DNA of 64,000 nt, taken from NCBI GenBank assembly GCA_026874595.1, contig CM049320.1, positions 47,940,714 through 48,004,713 on the forward strand, in the 5' to 3' direction. The notes below the pieces were generated by a model. It was not told where the DNA came from and did no database searches. It saw only the letters and a list, made by a program, of their open reading frames with translations. Each line of letters begins with the position of its first letter. Position 1 is the first letter of the stretch. This document shows positions 1 to 11,489 of this stretch, one piece after another. The DNA is from Sipunculus nudus (Eukaryota > Annelida > Sipuncula > Golfingiida > Sipunculidae). Made by a program: the position numbers and the translations under genes.

Positions 1-2090
1 TTGACTTACAATGGCGGGACGTTCGTTAGACCTACAATGGCAGGACGTTCGTTAGACCTACAATGGTGGGACGTTCGTTAGACCTACAATGGTGGGACGT
101 TCGTTAGACCTACAATGGTTGGACGTTCGTTAGACCTACAATGGTTGGACGATCGTTTGACCTACAAGAGTGGGACGTTCGTTAGACCTACAATGGTTGG
201 ACGATCGTTTGACCTACAATGGTTGGACGATCGTTTGACCTTCAATGGCGGGACGTTCGTTAGACCTACAATGGTTGGACGATCGTTTGACCTAAAATGG
301 TTGGACGATCGTTTGACCTTCAATGGCGGGACGTTCGTTAGACCTACAATGGTGGGACGTTCGTTAGACCTACAATGGTTGGACGATCGTTTGACCTACA
401 ATGGTTGGACGATCGTTTGACATACAATGGCGGGACGTTCGTTAGACCTACAATGGTGGGACGTTCGTTAGACCTACAATGGTTGGACGTTCGTTAGACC
501 TACAATGGTTGGACGATCGTTTGACCTACGAGGGTGGGACGTTCGTTAGACCTACAATGGTTGGACGATCGTTTGACCTACAATGGTTGGACGATCGTTT
601 GACCTACAATGGCGGGACGTTCGTTAGACCTACAATGGTTGGACGATCGTTTGACCTACAATGGTTGGACGTTCGTTAGACCTACAATGGTGGGACGTTC
701 GTTAGACCTACAATGGTTGGACGATCGTTTGACCTACAATGGTTGGACGATCGTTTGACCTTCAATGGCGGGACGTTCGTTAGACCTACAATGGTGGGAC
801 GTTCGTTAGACCTACAATGGCGGGACGATCGTTTGACCTACAATGGCGGGACGTTCGTTAGATCTACAATGGTGGGACGTTCGTTAGACCTACAATGGTT
901 TGACGATCGTTTGACCTACAATGGCGGGACGTTCGTTAGACCTACAATGGCGGGACGTTCGTTAGACCTACAATGGTTGGACGATCGTTTGATCTACAAT
1001 GGTTGGACGATCGTTTGACCTTCAATGGCGGGACGTTCGTTAGACCTACAATGGTGGGACGTTCGTTAGACCTACAATGGTTGGACGATCGTTTGACCTA
1101 CAATGGCGGGTCGTTCGTTAGACCTACAGTGGCGGGACGTTCGTTAGACCTACAATGGTGGGACGTTCGTTAGACCTACTATGGTTGGACGATCATTTGA
1201 CCTACAATGGCGGGACGTTCGTTAGACCTACAATTGCGGAACGTTCGTTAGACCTACAATGGCGGGACGTTCGTTAGACCTACAATGGTGGGACGTTCGT
1301 TAGACCTACAATGGTTGGACGATCGTTTGACCTACAATGGCGGGACGTTCGTTAGACCTACAATGGCGGGACGTTCGTTAGACCTACAATGGCGGGACGT
1401 TCGTTAGACCTACAATGGTTGGACGATCGTTTGACCTACAATGGCGGGACGTTCGTTAGACCTACAATGGCGGGACGTTCGTTAGACTTACAATGGCGGG
1501 ACGTTCGTTAGACCTACAATGGTTGGACGATCGTTTGACCTACAATGGCGGGACGTTCGTTAGACCTACAATGGCGGGACGTTCGTTAGACCTACAATGG
1601 CGGGACGTTCGTTAGACCAACAATGGTTGGACGATCGTTTGACCTACAATGGCGGGACGTTCGTTAGACCTACAATGGCGGGACGTTCGTTAGACCTACA
1701 ATGGTTGGACGATCGTTTGACCTACAATGGTTGGACGATCGTTTGACCTTAAATGGCGGGACGTTCGTTAGACCTACAATGGTTGGACGATCGTTTGACC
1801 TACAATGGTTGGACGATCGTTTGACCTTCACTGGCGGGACGTTCGTTAGACCTACAATGGTGGGACGTTCGTTAGACCTACAATGGTTGGACGATCGTTT
1901 GACCTACGAGAGTGGGACGTTCATTGGACCCACATTGGTGGGACGTTCGTTAGACCTAAAATGGTTGGACGTTCGTTAGACCTTCGATGGTGGGACGTTT
2001 GTTGGACCTACGATAGTGGGTGGTTCGTTGGACCTACGATAGTGGGTGGTTCGTTAGACCTACAATGGTGGGACGTTCGTTGGATTCTAC
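1..2090. repeat. 26-bp minisatellite array, about 80 copies
   Basis: Unit close to ACAATGGCGGGACGTTCGTT plus AGACCT, with two main variants (CGGGACGTTCGTTAG and TTGGACGATCGTTTG). Because 26 is not a multiple of 3 and the unit lacks stops in the plus frames, long open frames arise with a 26-residue peptide period; these are most likely by-products and not genes. The array runs off the left edge. The minus strand of the unit reads CCATTGTAG|GTC, which resembles a 3' splice site. Confidence 0.95.
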
Positions 2091-2182
2091 GTGTCGCTCC
2101 TGGATACCATGCGAAACGGGTTTCAAATACGCTACATGCACCCGTAGCAATACGTTTTGTCGGATACACATTCCGCATGAAG

Positions 2183-2580
2183 CTTTGTTTCCATTCATCC
2201 GTAAATCTCATACGTCTCGTACGCAAAAAATCGGATCCCTCTTTTTAAGATGAACTGTTTCCATATGTACATGTTAACATGCTCCGCATGCGTATCCGCA
2301 AAAACGGACAGCATCGAAACGGATCGGTGAGCGATTCATCCGTTTTGCAGATGGCAAAAATGCCTACATTTCCCAACAGTGACCCGGCGCCAGGTGTGAT
2401 GAGACATATTGACTTTCTTCCTGCCTGTCGTCCTTGCAGTTTCAAAAGAGGCACGTGAAAGGGTATCCGCAAGAAAAACGTACGTACTTAAGGAAACAGT
2501 TTTGACGGACTGTGCAATAGGGAGCGTACGTACGTGTTTTGCGGATACGATTTTTACGGATACTTGGAAACACAATCTCA
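2183..2580. mobile_element. Possible MITE / imperfect foldback sequence
   Basis: GTTTCCATTCATCCGTAAATCT near 2188 is roughly matched, inverted, by sequence near 2553-2576 (about 17 of 22 by eye). The segment is rich in CGGATAC and CGTACG words on both strands and has no convincing coding frame. No target duplication was found, so the mobile-element reading is tentative. Confidence 0.35.
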
Positions 2581-3151
2581 CTTTATTCATTCCGTTAAGG
2601 TCAAGTAAATCTATTCCACGTGCGTTTGTTGTGTGATCCAGATCCCATACATTGCCTTGATTTGATTGGCTGTTACATATGTGTTATCATGGACTGAATT
2701 TTATCAACAACTCAGATCTAGTAATGCATGTTGTTTTATTCTCTCTTGAAATTTAGGGACTGACAGTGGCAGAAATACTGTGCTTTTACTGAGATCTAGA
2801 ATTTTTAGTCACAGGGGAATTCCCAGTGTGTGACGTCACTGTCGAGTTGACAGTGCTCATAGTTTAACTTTTTGTGCCAACAGTTTTTGAACAAATCACA
2901 CAACCTCATGTTTAAGTGGAACATTTTATATAGAAAAAATATTTTTCCTCCTGGAATTGGGCTCATTTTATGAAAAATCTATATTAAAATTTTTTTAATA
3001 TCCAATTATGTTATACTTAATACGTTTGATTGACCTTAATACCGATTTTATCCGCATTCCGTACATGTATTATGAATCTTAGCTGTATTCGCTACATGTA
3101 GCGATGTCGAAACTGTGACGGTTTATATTATAATGAGAATGAGTTGATCAC

Positions 3152-3283
3152 CTCGACAAGGAACTGAAGCGGCACAGCACTGAGGGGTTGTGAATCTGAC
3201 TGACGTGGGAAGTCCTCCAGCTGTACAGCCACCGCGTACCACCCGGCCATCCCGTACCACGGAAACGTGATCAGGCATCGCCT
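3152..3283 (-). CDS. Gene 1 exon 5: WYAVAVQLEDF / PLSAVPLQFLVE segment
   Basis: 132 bp, acceptor TTGTTTACAG, likely donor GAG|GTGATC, phase 0 on both sides. Encodes RRCLITF, AGWYAVAVQLEDF and LSAVPLQFLVE, which closes the ectodomain module in this family. The donor is weak; without it the frame continues eight more codons to a TAA at 3128-3130, giving a short secreted product. I prefer continuation into exons left of the window. Confidence 0.78.
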
Positions 3284-4481
3284 CTGTAAACAACAAACCA
3301 TCACCAGTAACATCATATGTAATATCATCAGTAACATCATCATTAATGTAGATAGCATAATGAATACCAAGTGTTTACTTTTGCCTATTTATTATCGCTC
3401 TGAAAAAAACGACAGATCCAATGGACTGGCCCTAGAGCTCTAGAGATGCGACACACATACGCACACACAGATTGGCTCTGGAGTTGTGAGCCACACGGAC
3501 TGACTCCAGGATAATCTCCACCCAGATTGGCTCCAACCGTGAAATACAGAGTTTATATGAACATGCACCGCTTGCCTGTAACCGTGACGTACATACTGGT
3601 ACACGTACCAGCAATGGCACGCAGGGACTGTCTCGATCGGGAATTCTGTAATTTTGTTGCATATTTCTGCATGAGCCGCTAATATACGATTTAAACCAAA
3701 AAAGCACAAGGAAAGCCTCTAACCTATTTTTATAAGCATTCTCTGCCCTGATTTTTTTTCATTACAGCACGTTGGTATTGACAGCTAATTTATCACAATC
3801 TGACATAATAACTTTAAACTGACCTGGTCTATTGACGCTGTCAGGAAGGCGTTACAGACGCCCCCGCACTCACTCCGTGAACCCATGGCCCACCGACATC
3901 TGACGTCATCTCCATCAGGGTCCTCCGCTGAAATACATATACTTCAGTGGCAGATCCAGAGGGGAGGGGGTGGGTGGTCCGGAACAACCTTTTTTTTGGG
4001 TTTCAGACCACATTTTGCGACCTGAACTCCATTCTTTCCAGAGGACCTGGCTTGTACCCTCCCCTTTCCAAAATCCTGGATCCGCCCCTGTACTTTGTCC
4101 GCTTTTATGTCACCCCGTAACAATATCATGTATCATATTTTTATTTTAATTACTGTCGCCCAAACGTATGTCTGCCTAAATTATTCCTGATGTTTGTATG
4201 TATTTAACTTAATGGCGCGCTCTAATAATTTATGTATAGGCCTATTCTTACCAATACGGTCTTTAATATCGTCGAATTGCAAATACGGGAAGGGGAGAGG
4301 TTTGTTGATGTCTTGTATTATTGTGGATTATAAGACCATTGGCAGCTTTTTATAAAACAACAATTGTAGTAGCAAGTATGACATCAAATATTTGAGTAAA
4401 GTGGTATGTTTCATACTTTGAACTGTACCTTCTTGTTTTCGAAATTTAATTAAAATTTTTAAAAAATCAAAACTTTATATA

Positions 4482-4551
<70 letters not shown>

Positions 4552-5864
4552 GTATATATTAAGGGCAATGACGATCAGCTCGATCTGACAGACTGCCAGT
4601 GGACATTTTTCATTGATCATATATTAAATAAATCTGGGTACTCTGATGATGTGGTTACTACTCACTGGGTATTATTATGATGTGGTTACTACTCACTGTG
4701 TACTATCATGATGTGGTTACTACTCACTGGGTACTATTGAGATGTGGTTACTACTCATTTTGTACAGTCATGATGTGGTTACTACTCACTGGGTTCCCTC
4801 ATGATGTGGTTACTGTTCACTGGGTACTCTAATGATGTGGTTACTACTCACTTGGTACTCTCATGATGTGGGTACTACTCACTGGATACTATCATGATGT
4901 GGTTACTAATCACTGGGTACTCTAATAATGTGATTACTACACACTGGGTTCTCTCATGATGTGGTTACTGCTCAATGGGTACTCTCATGATGTGATTACT
5001 AATCACTGGCTACTCTCATGATGTGGGTACTACTCACTGGGTACTCTTATGGTGTGTATACTCACTGGATACTATTGAGATGTGGTTACTACTCATTGGG
5101 TACAGTCATGATGTGGTCACTACTCACTGGGTACTCTCATGATGTGGTCACTACTCACTGGGTACTCTCAGTATGTGGTTACTACTCTCTTGGTACTCTC
5201 AGTATGTGGTTACTACTCACTGGGTACTCTCATCATGTGGTTACTACTCACTAGGTTCTCTCATGATGTGGTTACTACTCACTGGGTACTCTCATGATGT
5301 GATTACTACTCACTGGGTACTCTCATGATGTGGTTACTACTCACTGGGTACTCGTATGGTGTGGTTACTACTCACTGGATACTATTGAGATGCGGTTACA
5401 ACTCATTGGGTACAGTCATGATGTGGTCACTACTCACTGGCTGCTATCATGATGTGGTTACTACTCACTGGCTGCTATCATGATGTGGTCACTACTCACT
5501 GGGTGCTATCATGATGTGGTTACTACTGACTGGATACCCTCTTTATGGTATTCTGAGGTCTTACTAACTGCCTAAATTATTCCTGATGTTTGTATGTATT
5601 AAACTTAATGGCGCGCTCTAATAATTTATGTATAGGCCTATTCTTACCAATACGGTCTTTAATATCGTCCAATTGCAAATACGGGAAGGGAAGAGGTTTG
5701 TTGTTGTCTTGTATTATTGTGGATTATAAGACCATTGGCAGCTTTTTATAAAACAATTGTAGTAGCAAGTATGACATCAAATATTTGAGTAAAGTGGTAT
5801 GTTTCATACTTTGAACTGTACCTTCTTGTTTTCGAAATTTAATTAAAATTTTAAAAAAAATCAA

Positions 5865-5932
<68 letters not shown>

Positions 5933-7202
5933 GACAATGACGATCAGCTCGATCTGACAGACTGCCAGTGGACATTTTTCATTGATCATATATTAAATAA
6001 ATCTGGGTACTCTGATGTTGTGGTTACTACTCACTGGGTATTATTATGATGTGGTTACTACTCATTGGGTACTCTCATGATGTGGTTACTACTCACTGTG
6101 TACTTTCATGATGTGGTTACTACTCACTGGGTTCCCTCATGATGTGGTTACTGTTCACTGGGTACTCTAATGATGTGGTTACTACTCACTTGGTACTCTC
6201 ATGATGTGGGTACTACTCACTGGATACTATCATGATGTGGTTACTAATCACTGGGTACTCTAATAATGTGATTACTACACACTGGGTTCTCTCATGATGT
6301 GGTTACTGCTCAATGGGTACTCTCATGATGTGATTACTAATCACTGGCTACTCTCATGATGTGGGTACTACTCACTGGGTACTCTTATGGTGTGTATACT
6401 CACTGGTTACTATTGAGATGTGGTTACTACTCATTGGGTACAGTCATGATGTGGTCACTACTCACTGGGTACTCTCATAATGTGGTCACTACTCACTGGG
6501 TACTCTCAGTATGTGGTTACTACTCTCTTGGTACTCTCAGTATGTGGTTACTACTCACTGGGTACTCTCATCATGTGGTTACTACTCACTAGGTTCTCTC
6601 ATGATGTGGTTACTACTCACTGGGTACTCTCATGATGTGATTACTACTCACTGGGTACTCTCATGATGTGGTTACTACTCACTGGGTACTCGTATGGTGT
6701 GGTTACTACTCACTGGATACTATTGAGATGCGGTTACAACTCATTGGGTACAGTCATGATGTGGTCACTACTCACTGGCTGCTATCATGATGTGGTTACT
6801 ACTCACTGGCTGCTATCATGATGTGGTCACTACTCACTGGGTGCTATCATGATGTGGTTACTACTGACTGGATACCCTCTTTATGGTATTCTGAGGTCTT
6901 ACTAACTGCCTAAATTATTCCTGATGTTTGTATGTATTAAACTTAATGGCGCGCTCTAATAATTTATGTATAGGCCTATTCTTACCAATACGGTCTTTAA
7001 TATCGTCCAATTGCAAATACGGGAAGGGAAGAGGTTTGTTGTTGTCTTGTATTATTGTGGATTATAAGACCATTGGCAGCTTTTTATAAAACAATTGTAG
7101 TAGCAAGTATGACATCAAATATTTGAGTAAAGTGGTATGTTTCATACTTTGAACTGTACCTTCTTGTTTTCGAAATTTAATTAAAATTTTAAAAAAAATC
7201 AA

Positions 7203-7252
<50 letters not shown>

Positions 7253-10200
7253 GACAATGACGATCAGCTCGATCTGACAGACTGCCAGTGGACATTTTTC
7301 ATTGATCATATATTAAATAAATCTGGGTACTCTGATGTTGTGGTTACTACTCACTGGGTATTATTATGATGTGGTTACTACTCATTGGGTACTCTCATGA
7401 TGTGGTTACTACTCACTGTGTACTTTCATGATGTGGTTACTACTCACTGTGTACTATCATGATGTGGTTACTACTCACTGGGTACTATTGAGATGTGGTT
7501 ACTACTCATTTTGTACAGTCATGATGTGGTTACTACTCACTGGGTTCTCTCATGATGTGGTTACTGTTCACTGGGTACTCTCATGATGTGGTTACTACTC
7601 ACTTGGTACTCTCATGATGTGGGTACTACTCACTGGATACTATCATGATGTGGTTACTAATCACTAGATACTCTAATAATGTGATTACTACTCACTGGGT
7701 TCTCTCATGATGTGATTACTGCTCAATGGGTACTCTCATGATGTGATAACTAATCACTGGCTACTCTCATGATGTGGTTACTACTCACTGGGTACTCTTA
7801 TGGTGTGTATACTCACTGGATACTATTGAGATGTGGTTACTACTCATTGGGTACAGTCATGATGTGGTCACTACTCACTGGGTACTCTCATGATGTGGTT
7901 ACTACTCACTGGGTACTCTCAGTATGTGGTTACTACTCTCTTGGTACTCTCAGTATGTGGTTACTACTCACTGGGTACTCTCATGATGTGGTTACTACTC
8001 ACTAGGTACTCTCATGATGTGATTACTACTCACTGGGTACTCTCATGATGTGGTTACTACTCACTAGGTTCTCTTATGGTGTGTATACTCACTGGATACT
8101 ATTGAGATGTGGTTACTACTCATTGGGTACAGTCATTATGTGGTTACTACTCAATGGGTACTCTTATGGTGTGTATACTCACTGGATACTATTGAGATGT
8201 GGTTACTACTCATTGGGTACAGTCATGATGTGGTCACTACTCACTGGGTACTCTCATGATGTGGTTACTACTCACTGGGTACTCTCAGTATGTGGTTACT
8301 ACTCTCTTGGTACTCTCAGTATGTGGTTACTACTCACTGGGTACTCTCATGATGTGGTTACTACTCACTAGGTTCTCTCATGATGTGGTTACTGCTCACT
8401 GGGTACTGTCATGATGTGGTTACTACTCACTGGGTACTCTTATGGTGTGGTTACTACTCACTGGATACTATTGAGATGCGGTTACAACTCATTGGGTACA
8501 GTCATGATGTGGTCACTACTCACTGGCTGCTATCATGATGTGGTTACTACTCACTGGCTGCTATCATGATGTGGTCACTACTCACTGGGTGCTATCATGA
8601 TGTGGTTACTACTGACTGGATACCCTCTTTATGGTATTCTGATGTTTTACTAACTTTTCACTTTGAAATCTGTTGATTTCGCTCTACCCTCAATGCTTTC
8701 TGATGATGTTGTTACTCATTGGGTATTCTGATAAAGTGGTTATTTTCATTGGGTATTCTGATAATGTGGTTTACACTCATTGGGTTTTCTGACAAAGCAT
8801 TTATTACTCACTTGGTATTCCGAGGATGTGGTTATTACTCATTGGGTATTCTGATGCCGTTGGCACTACTCACTTGGTATTCTGATGGTGTTGTTACATC
8901 CTCTCTGTAGCCGGACGATGGGAGACATGGCTGATGAGGGTGAGCGGTTGATTTGGCCCGTGTCAGAGCGGGTGGTCAGGTTGATGGCCATACGGAGCTC
9001 CCAGTCAGAGTCCCCTCCCTGGACCAAGTTGTCTAACCAGCCACGGCCTTTCCAGCTAGAACGGTTACAATCATACGTCAGCTCATATACTAAAACATAA
9101 CTGACATGTTGGTATGGAGTAAAATGTCTTATCACAAAATGTGGGGCGTCTACATTTAACAAGCAGTTATTAAAATCCAGGCTAATTGACCTGCACGCAT
9201 ACAGAGTTAAATCCTCGTGTAAACCAGGTTCTGTTCTATTTCGGATTCTGCAACGTATGAAAATAGAACAACAGAGGACTTTTGTTACAGTTGATAAAAT
9301 TCGCCGATAATGCTTATAAATTTAGAATAATTTAGCCTAATTTATCGCATTACTACACCAGCAGTCCTCAAGTAAACATGGTACCGACAGTCACTGTGGG
9401 TAGAGGAACACATGTCTACAACTTTAGGTCTACTGGGACCAAGTGAACTGGCCCGGTACCTCTTGGGTCAAGAGATAGGTGGGGTAAACCACGTGTGATA
9501 TAGAAGTGTTCCAGTGGCAGGATATTGTTTTGGAAGTGGACACAGTCCTCTCAGCCCGACAACACGCGCTACGTGGACAGACGCAGGGAAGATATGGGCT
9601 TGTGGGTGGATGTTATGAACTAAATATTGACGCCGTTCGGTCGATGGTATGAACTAAATATTTGTGCCGTTTATACGATGGTATGAACTTATTATTGGTG
9701 CCGTTCGGTCGAAGGTATAAAATAAATATTGAAGCCATTCGGTCGATGGTATAAAAATTTGGCCGCTTTCAATCACATTCCCTCGGCGTGTCTCCCCGAT
9801 CCGCCCCCACCCCCGGACATATGGGCCACTCCTTCCTGTGATAATGTTTAAAACACCATAAAGCTATTGATAATATGAAATTTAACACACCTGGAAATAA
9901 TGTTAGGGTTTATACAGAATCATTCAGTCAAGCACCATAAGTTAAATATCCATTTTCAACACTCTCTTTGTCATATCAAGGATAACCCTACAGTATGAGC
10001 ACGGCTGGGTTACCTGATCTCATAGTAGTCTAGCCCTGGGAAGATATAGTCGTATGCATTTACACCAAGAGACCAATCCTGGAACTCGCTGAAATCTGTA
10101 CAACGATAGTTGAGTGACCCCACGTTGCCTTCGCAGTTCCTCCGACACTTGAGATTTCCCGCGTCTGCCGGACCAATCAGCTTCAAGCTGGTAATTGTCG

Positions 10201-11486
10201 TTTGGTCGCAAAATGTATTTTCATCGTAGGATCTCCTCCAACCAATACGGTATCTGATGGTTACCTGACAAGCATGGCACGGAACGTGAGACCAGTCACC
10301 AGTTACAACTTTTCATACAAACACAACGTGAAAAGTGAGAACAGTCACTATTCTACTGTGAACATAACGTAAAACGTGAGAGCAATCACTACTCTACTAC
10401 AAACATATCATGAAACGTGATTATAGTCACTACTCTCCTACAAACATATCATGAAACGTGAGAACAGTCACTACTCAACTACAGACATATCATGAAACGT
10501 GAGAACAGTCACTACTCTACTACAGACATATCATGAAACGTGAGAACAGTCACTACTCTACTACAAACATATCATGAAACGTGAGAACAGTAACTACTCT
10601 ACAACAAACATATCATGAAACGTGAGAACAGTCACTACTCAACTACAGACATATCATGAAACGTGAGAACAGTCACCAGTCACAACTATACTACAAACAT
10701 ATCATGAAACGTGAGAACAGTCACTACTCTACTACAAATATATAAAACGTGAGAACAGTCACTACTCTACTACAAACATATCATGAAACGTGAGAACAGT
10801 CACCAGTCACAACTATACTACAAACATATCATGAAACGTGAGAACAGTCACTACTCTACTACAAATATATAAAACGTGAGAACAGTCACTACTCTACTAC
10901 AAACATATCATTAAACGTGAGAACAGTCACCAGTCACTACTCTACTACAAACATATCATGAAACGTGAGAACAGTCACCAGTCACTTCATCAGTCACTTC
11001 CCTACTACAAATAAACGCGAAATGTGATAAAAGTCACTACTCAACTGCAAACATAATGTTAAACGTGAGAACAATCACCATTCATAACTACAAACATGAC
11101 ATAAAACTTGAGAACGGTCACTATACTCATCTCCGTTGCACGAGCTTTTTTTGTTTAATTAGTTTTTGACATACAGATCAGTAGACACAATGTGATTTTG
11201 TTCTGATATTGGTACAATAACGAATGGTTTACATGTCTATTCATATGAGGCTACATTATAAGGCAGAGCTTCATTAATACACAACAAATATTGATGATTT
11301 TATGATACGATATGAAGCAGATTAATGGTCCACACAAACATTTCATGTCTGACCAGGGTAATGACATCTGACCTGACTTGGAGCGGCTCCTGACGGTCTC
11401 CACCACATGTGTGAGCCGCGAAAGTGGGTTGCCACGACAACAGTAAAAAGGCCGAGTAGTACGTAAAGGAAGGCGGAGAGTGGCAT
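3152..11486 (-). CDS. Gene 1: secreted/surface protein with conserved cysteine-rich ectodomain (5 coding exons, 3' end open)
   Basis: Joined CDS of 828 bp (276 codons): 11373-11486, 10014-10264, 8874-9100, 3824-3927, 3152-3283. All junctions are GT-AG and the phases (0, 2, 1, 0) fit with no in-frame stop. The product starts with a roughly 19-residue signal peptide, then THFRGSHMWWRP, VTIRYRIGW, several spaced Cys, GGDSDWELR, RSDTGQIN, MSPIVRLQRGCN, DPDGDDVRCRW, ECGGVC, WYAVAVQLEDF and PLSAVPLQFLVE. I recognise this motif order from a large family of uncharacterised invertebrate extracellular proteins in lancelets and molluscs; it has no settled name that I know. Role (adhesion or recognition) is inference only. 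The chain probably continues left of the window; alternatively exon 5 reads through to a stop at 3128. A 5' UTR exon is likely, because an acceptor-like TTGCAG lies 2 bp upstream of the ATG. Confidence 0.82.
3824..3927 (-). CDS. Gene 1 exon 4: DPDGDDVRCRW / ECGGVC segment
   Basis: 104 bp, acceptor GTATTTCAG, donor CAG|GTCAGT; phase 1 in, phase 0 out. The split codon A+CG gives Thr, restoring RIPTEDPDGDD across the intron of about 4.9 kb. Contains VRCRWA and SECGGVCNAF with three Cys. A 146-bp MITE lies 17 bp upstream of this acceptor. Confidence 0.88.
3945..4090. mobile_element. 146-bp MITE with 5-bp target duplication
   Basis: Starts CAGTGGCAGATCCAG and ends with the inverted match CTGGATCCGCCCCTG (13 of 15 by eye). 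Flanked by TACTT at 3940-3944 and 4091-4095. Short, non-coding, G-rich at one end and pyrimidine-rich at the other: a typical non-autonomous DNA transposon. It sits in intron 4 of gene 1, 17 bp from the exon 4 acceptor. Confidence 0.7.
4172..8655. repeat. Higher-order tandem repeat, three units (about 1.40, 1.34 and 1.75 kb)
   Basis: Units start at 4172, 5568 and 6906 with CTGCCTAAATTATTCCTGAT, followed by about 300 bp of single-copy-like DNA, a (TA)n tract, about 85 bp of linker and then a 31-bp array. Units 1 and 2 are nearly identical over long stretches; unit 3 has an expanded 31-bp array. All lie within intron 4 of gene 1. The open frames inside are periodic and not genes. Confidence 0.93.
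4477..4550. repeat. (TA)n microsatellites within the higher-order units
   Basis: Near-pure TA tract here, with further tracts at 5868-5929 and 7206-7250 at the same position in each higher-order unit. Length differs among units. Confidence 0.95.
4636..8890. repeat. 31-bp minisatellite, roughly 110 copies in three blocks
   Basis: Consensus near ACTACTCACTGGGTACTCTC plus ATGATGTGGTT. The blocks are at about 4640-5550, 6000-6890 and 7320-8890. The last copies grade into the exon 3 donor of gene 1: plus-strand 8866-8896 matches the unit at about 26 of 31 positions, so each unit carries a copy of the donor and of the last exon 3 codons. Confidence 0.93.
8874..9100 (-). CDS. Gene 1 exon 3: core of ectodomain (GGDSDWELR / RSDTG / RLQRGCN)
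   Basis: 227 bp, acceptor ATGTCAG at 9101-9107, donor CCAA|GTGAGT at 8873. Phase 2 in, phase 1 out. Carries the most conserved part of the family: GGDSDWELRMAINL, TTRSDTGQIN, SAMSPIVRLQRGCNNTIRIP. Reading past the donor gives CCA AGT GAG TAG, so failure to splice here truncates the protein at once. The 31-bp minisatellite continues directly from this donor. Confidence 0.88.
9605..9770. repeat. Degenerate 34-bp tandem repeat, 4-5 copies
   Basis: Built on GATGGTATGAACTAAATATT followed by TGTGCCGTTCGGTC. It lies in intron 3 of gene 1 (between exons 2 and 3) and is not at a splice junction. Confidence 0.7.
10014..10264 (-). CDS. Gene 1 exon 2: N-terminal part of ectodomain
   Basis: 251 bp, acceptor TTGTCAG at the high end and donor ATCAG|GTAACC at the low end; enters in phase 0 and leaves in phase 2. 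Encodes VTIRYRIGWRRSYDENTFC, then LKCRRNC, LNYRC and DWSLGVNAYDYIFPGLDYYE. Four Cys suggest disulphides in an extracellular fold. The 41-bp minisatellite starts immediately outside the acceptor. Confidence 0.82.
10268..11125. repeat. 41-bp minisatellite abutting gene 1 exon 2, about 20 copies
   Basis: Unit near CATATCATGAAACGTGAGAA then CAGTCACTACTCTACTACAAA. The first degenerate copies begin right at the exon 2 acceptor (10265): CAAGCATGGCACGGAACGTGAG resembles CAAACATATCATGAAACGTG. On the minus strand each unit reads ATGTTTGTAG, similar to the true ATGCTTGTCAG acceptor. Occupies most of intron 1. Confidence 0.9.
11373..11486 (-). CDS. Gene 1 exon 1: start codon, signal peptide, THFRG motif
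   Basis: 38 codons from ATG at 11486 to a CAG|GTCAGA donor, phase 0. The first 19 residues are a hydrophobic signal peptide (core LYVLLGLFTVVV, predicted cleavage after VVA). Mature protein begins THFRGSHMWWRP, the usual opening of this ectodomain family. TTGTATTGCAG directly before the ATG looks like an acceptor, so the 5' UTR is probably split. Confidence 0.8.
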
Positions 11487-11489
11487 GTC

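Noticed and set aside
115-1979. Long plus-strand frames with a 26-residue repeat (MVGRSLDLQWLDDRL type)
   Set aside because: They follow from a 26-bp unit lacking stops. Several overlapping frames show the same pattern and there is no start context, splice site or non-repeat domain.
3432-3709. Two overlapping minus frames upstream of gene 1 exon 5
   Set aside because: Neither matches the ectodomain family, and the missing segment of the domain is fully supplied by the exon at 3824-3927.
5018-8371. Frames rich in LLLTGYSHDVV repeats
   Set aside because: By-products of the 31-bp array; units carry indels and the frames end at arbitrary array breaks.
10268-11125. Possible CRISPR-like array
   Set aside because: Regular repeats in a eukaryotic intron without variable spacers; a plain minisatellite.
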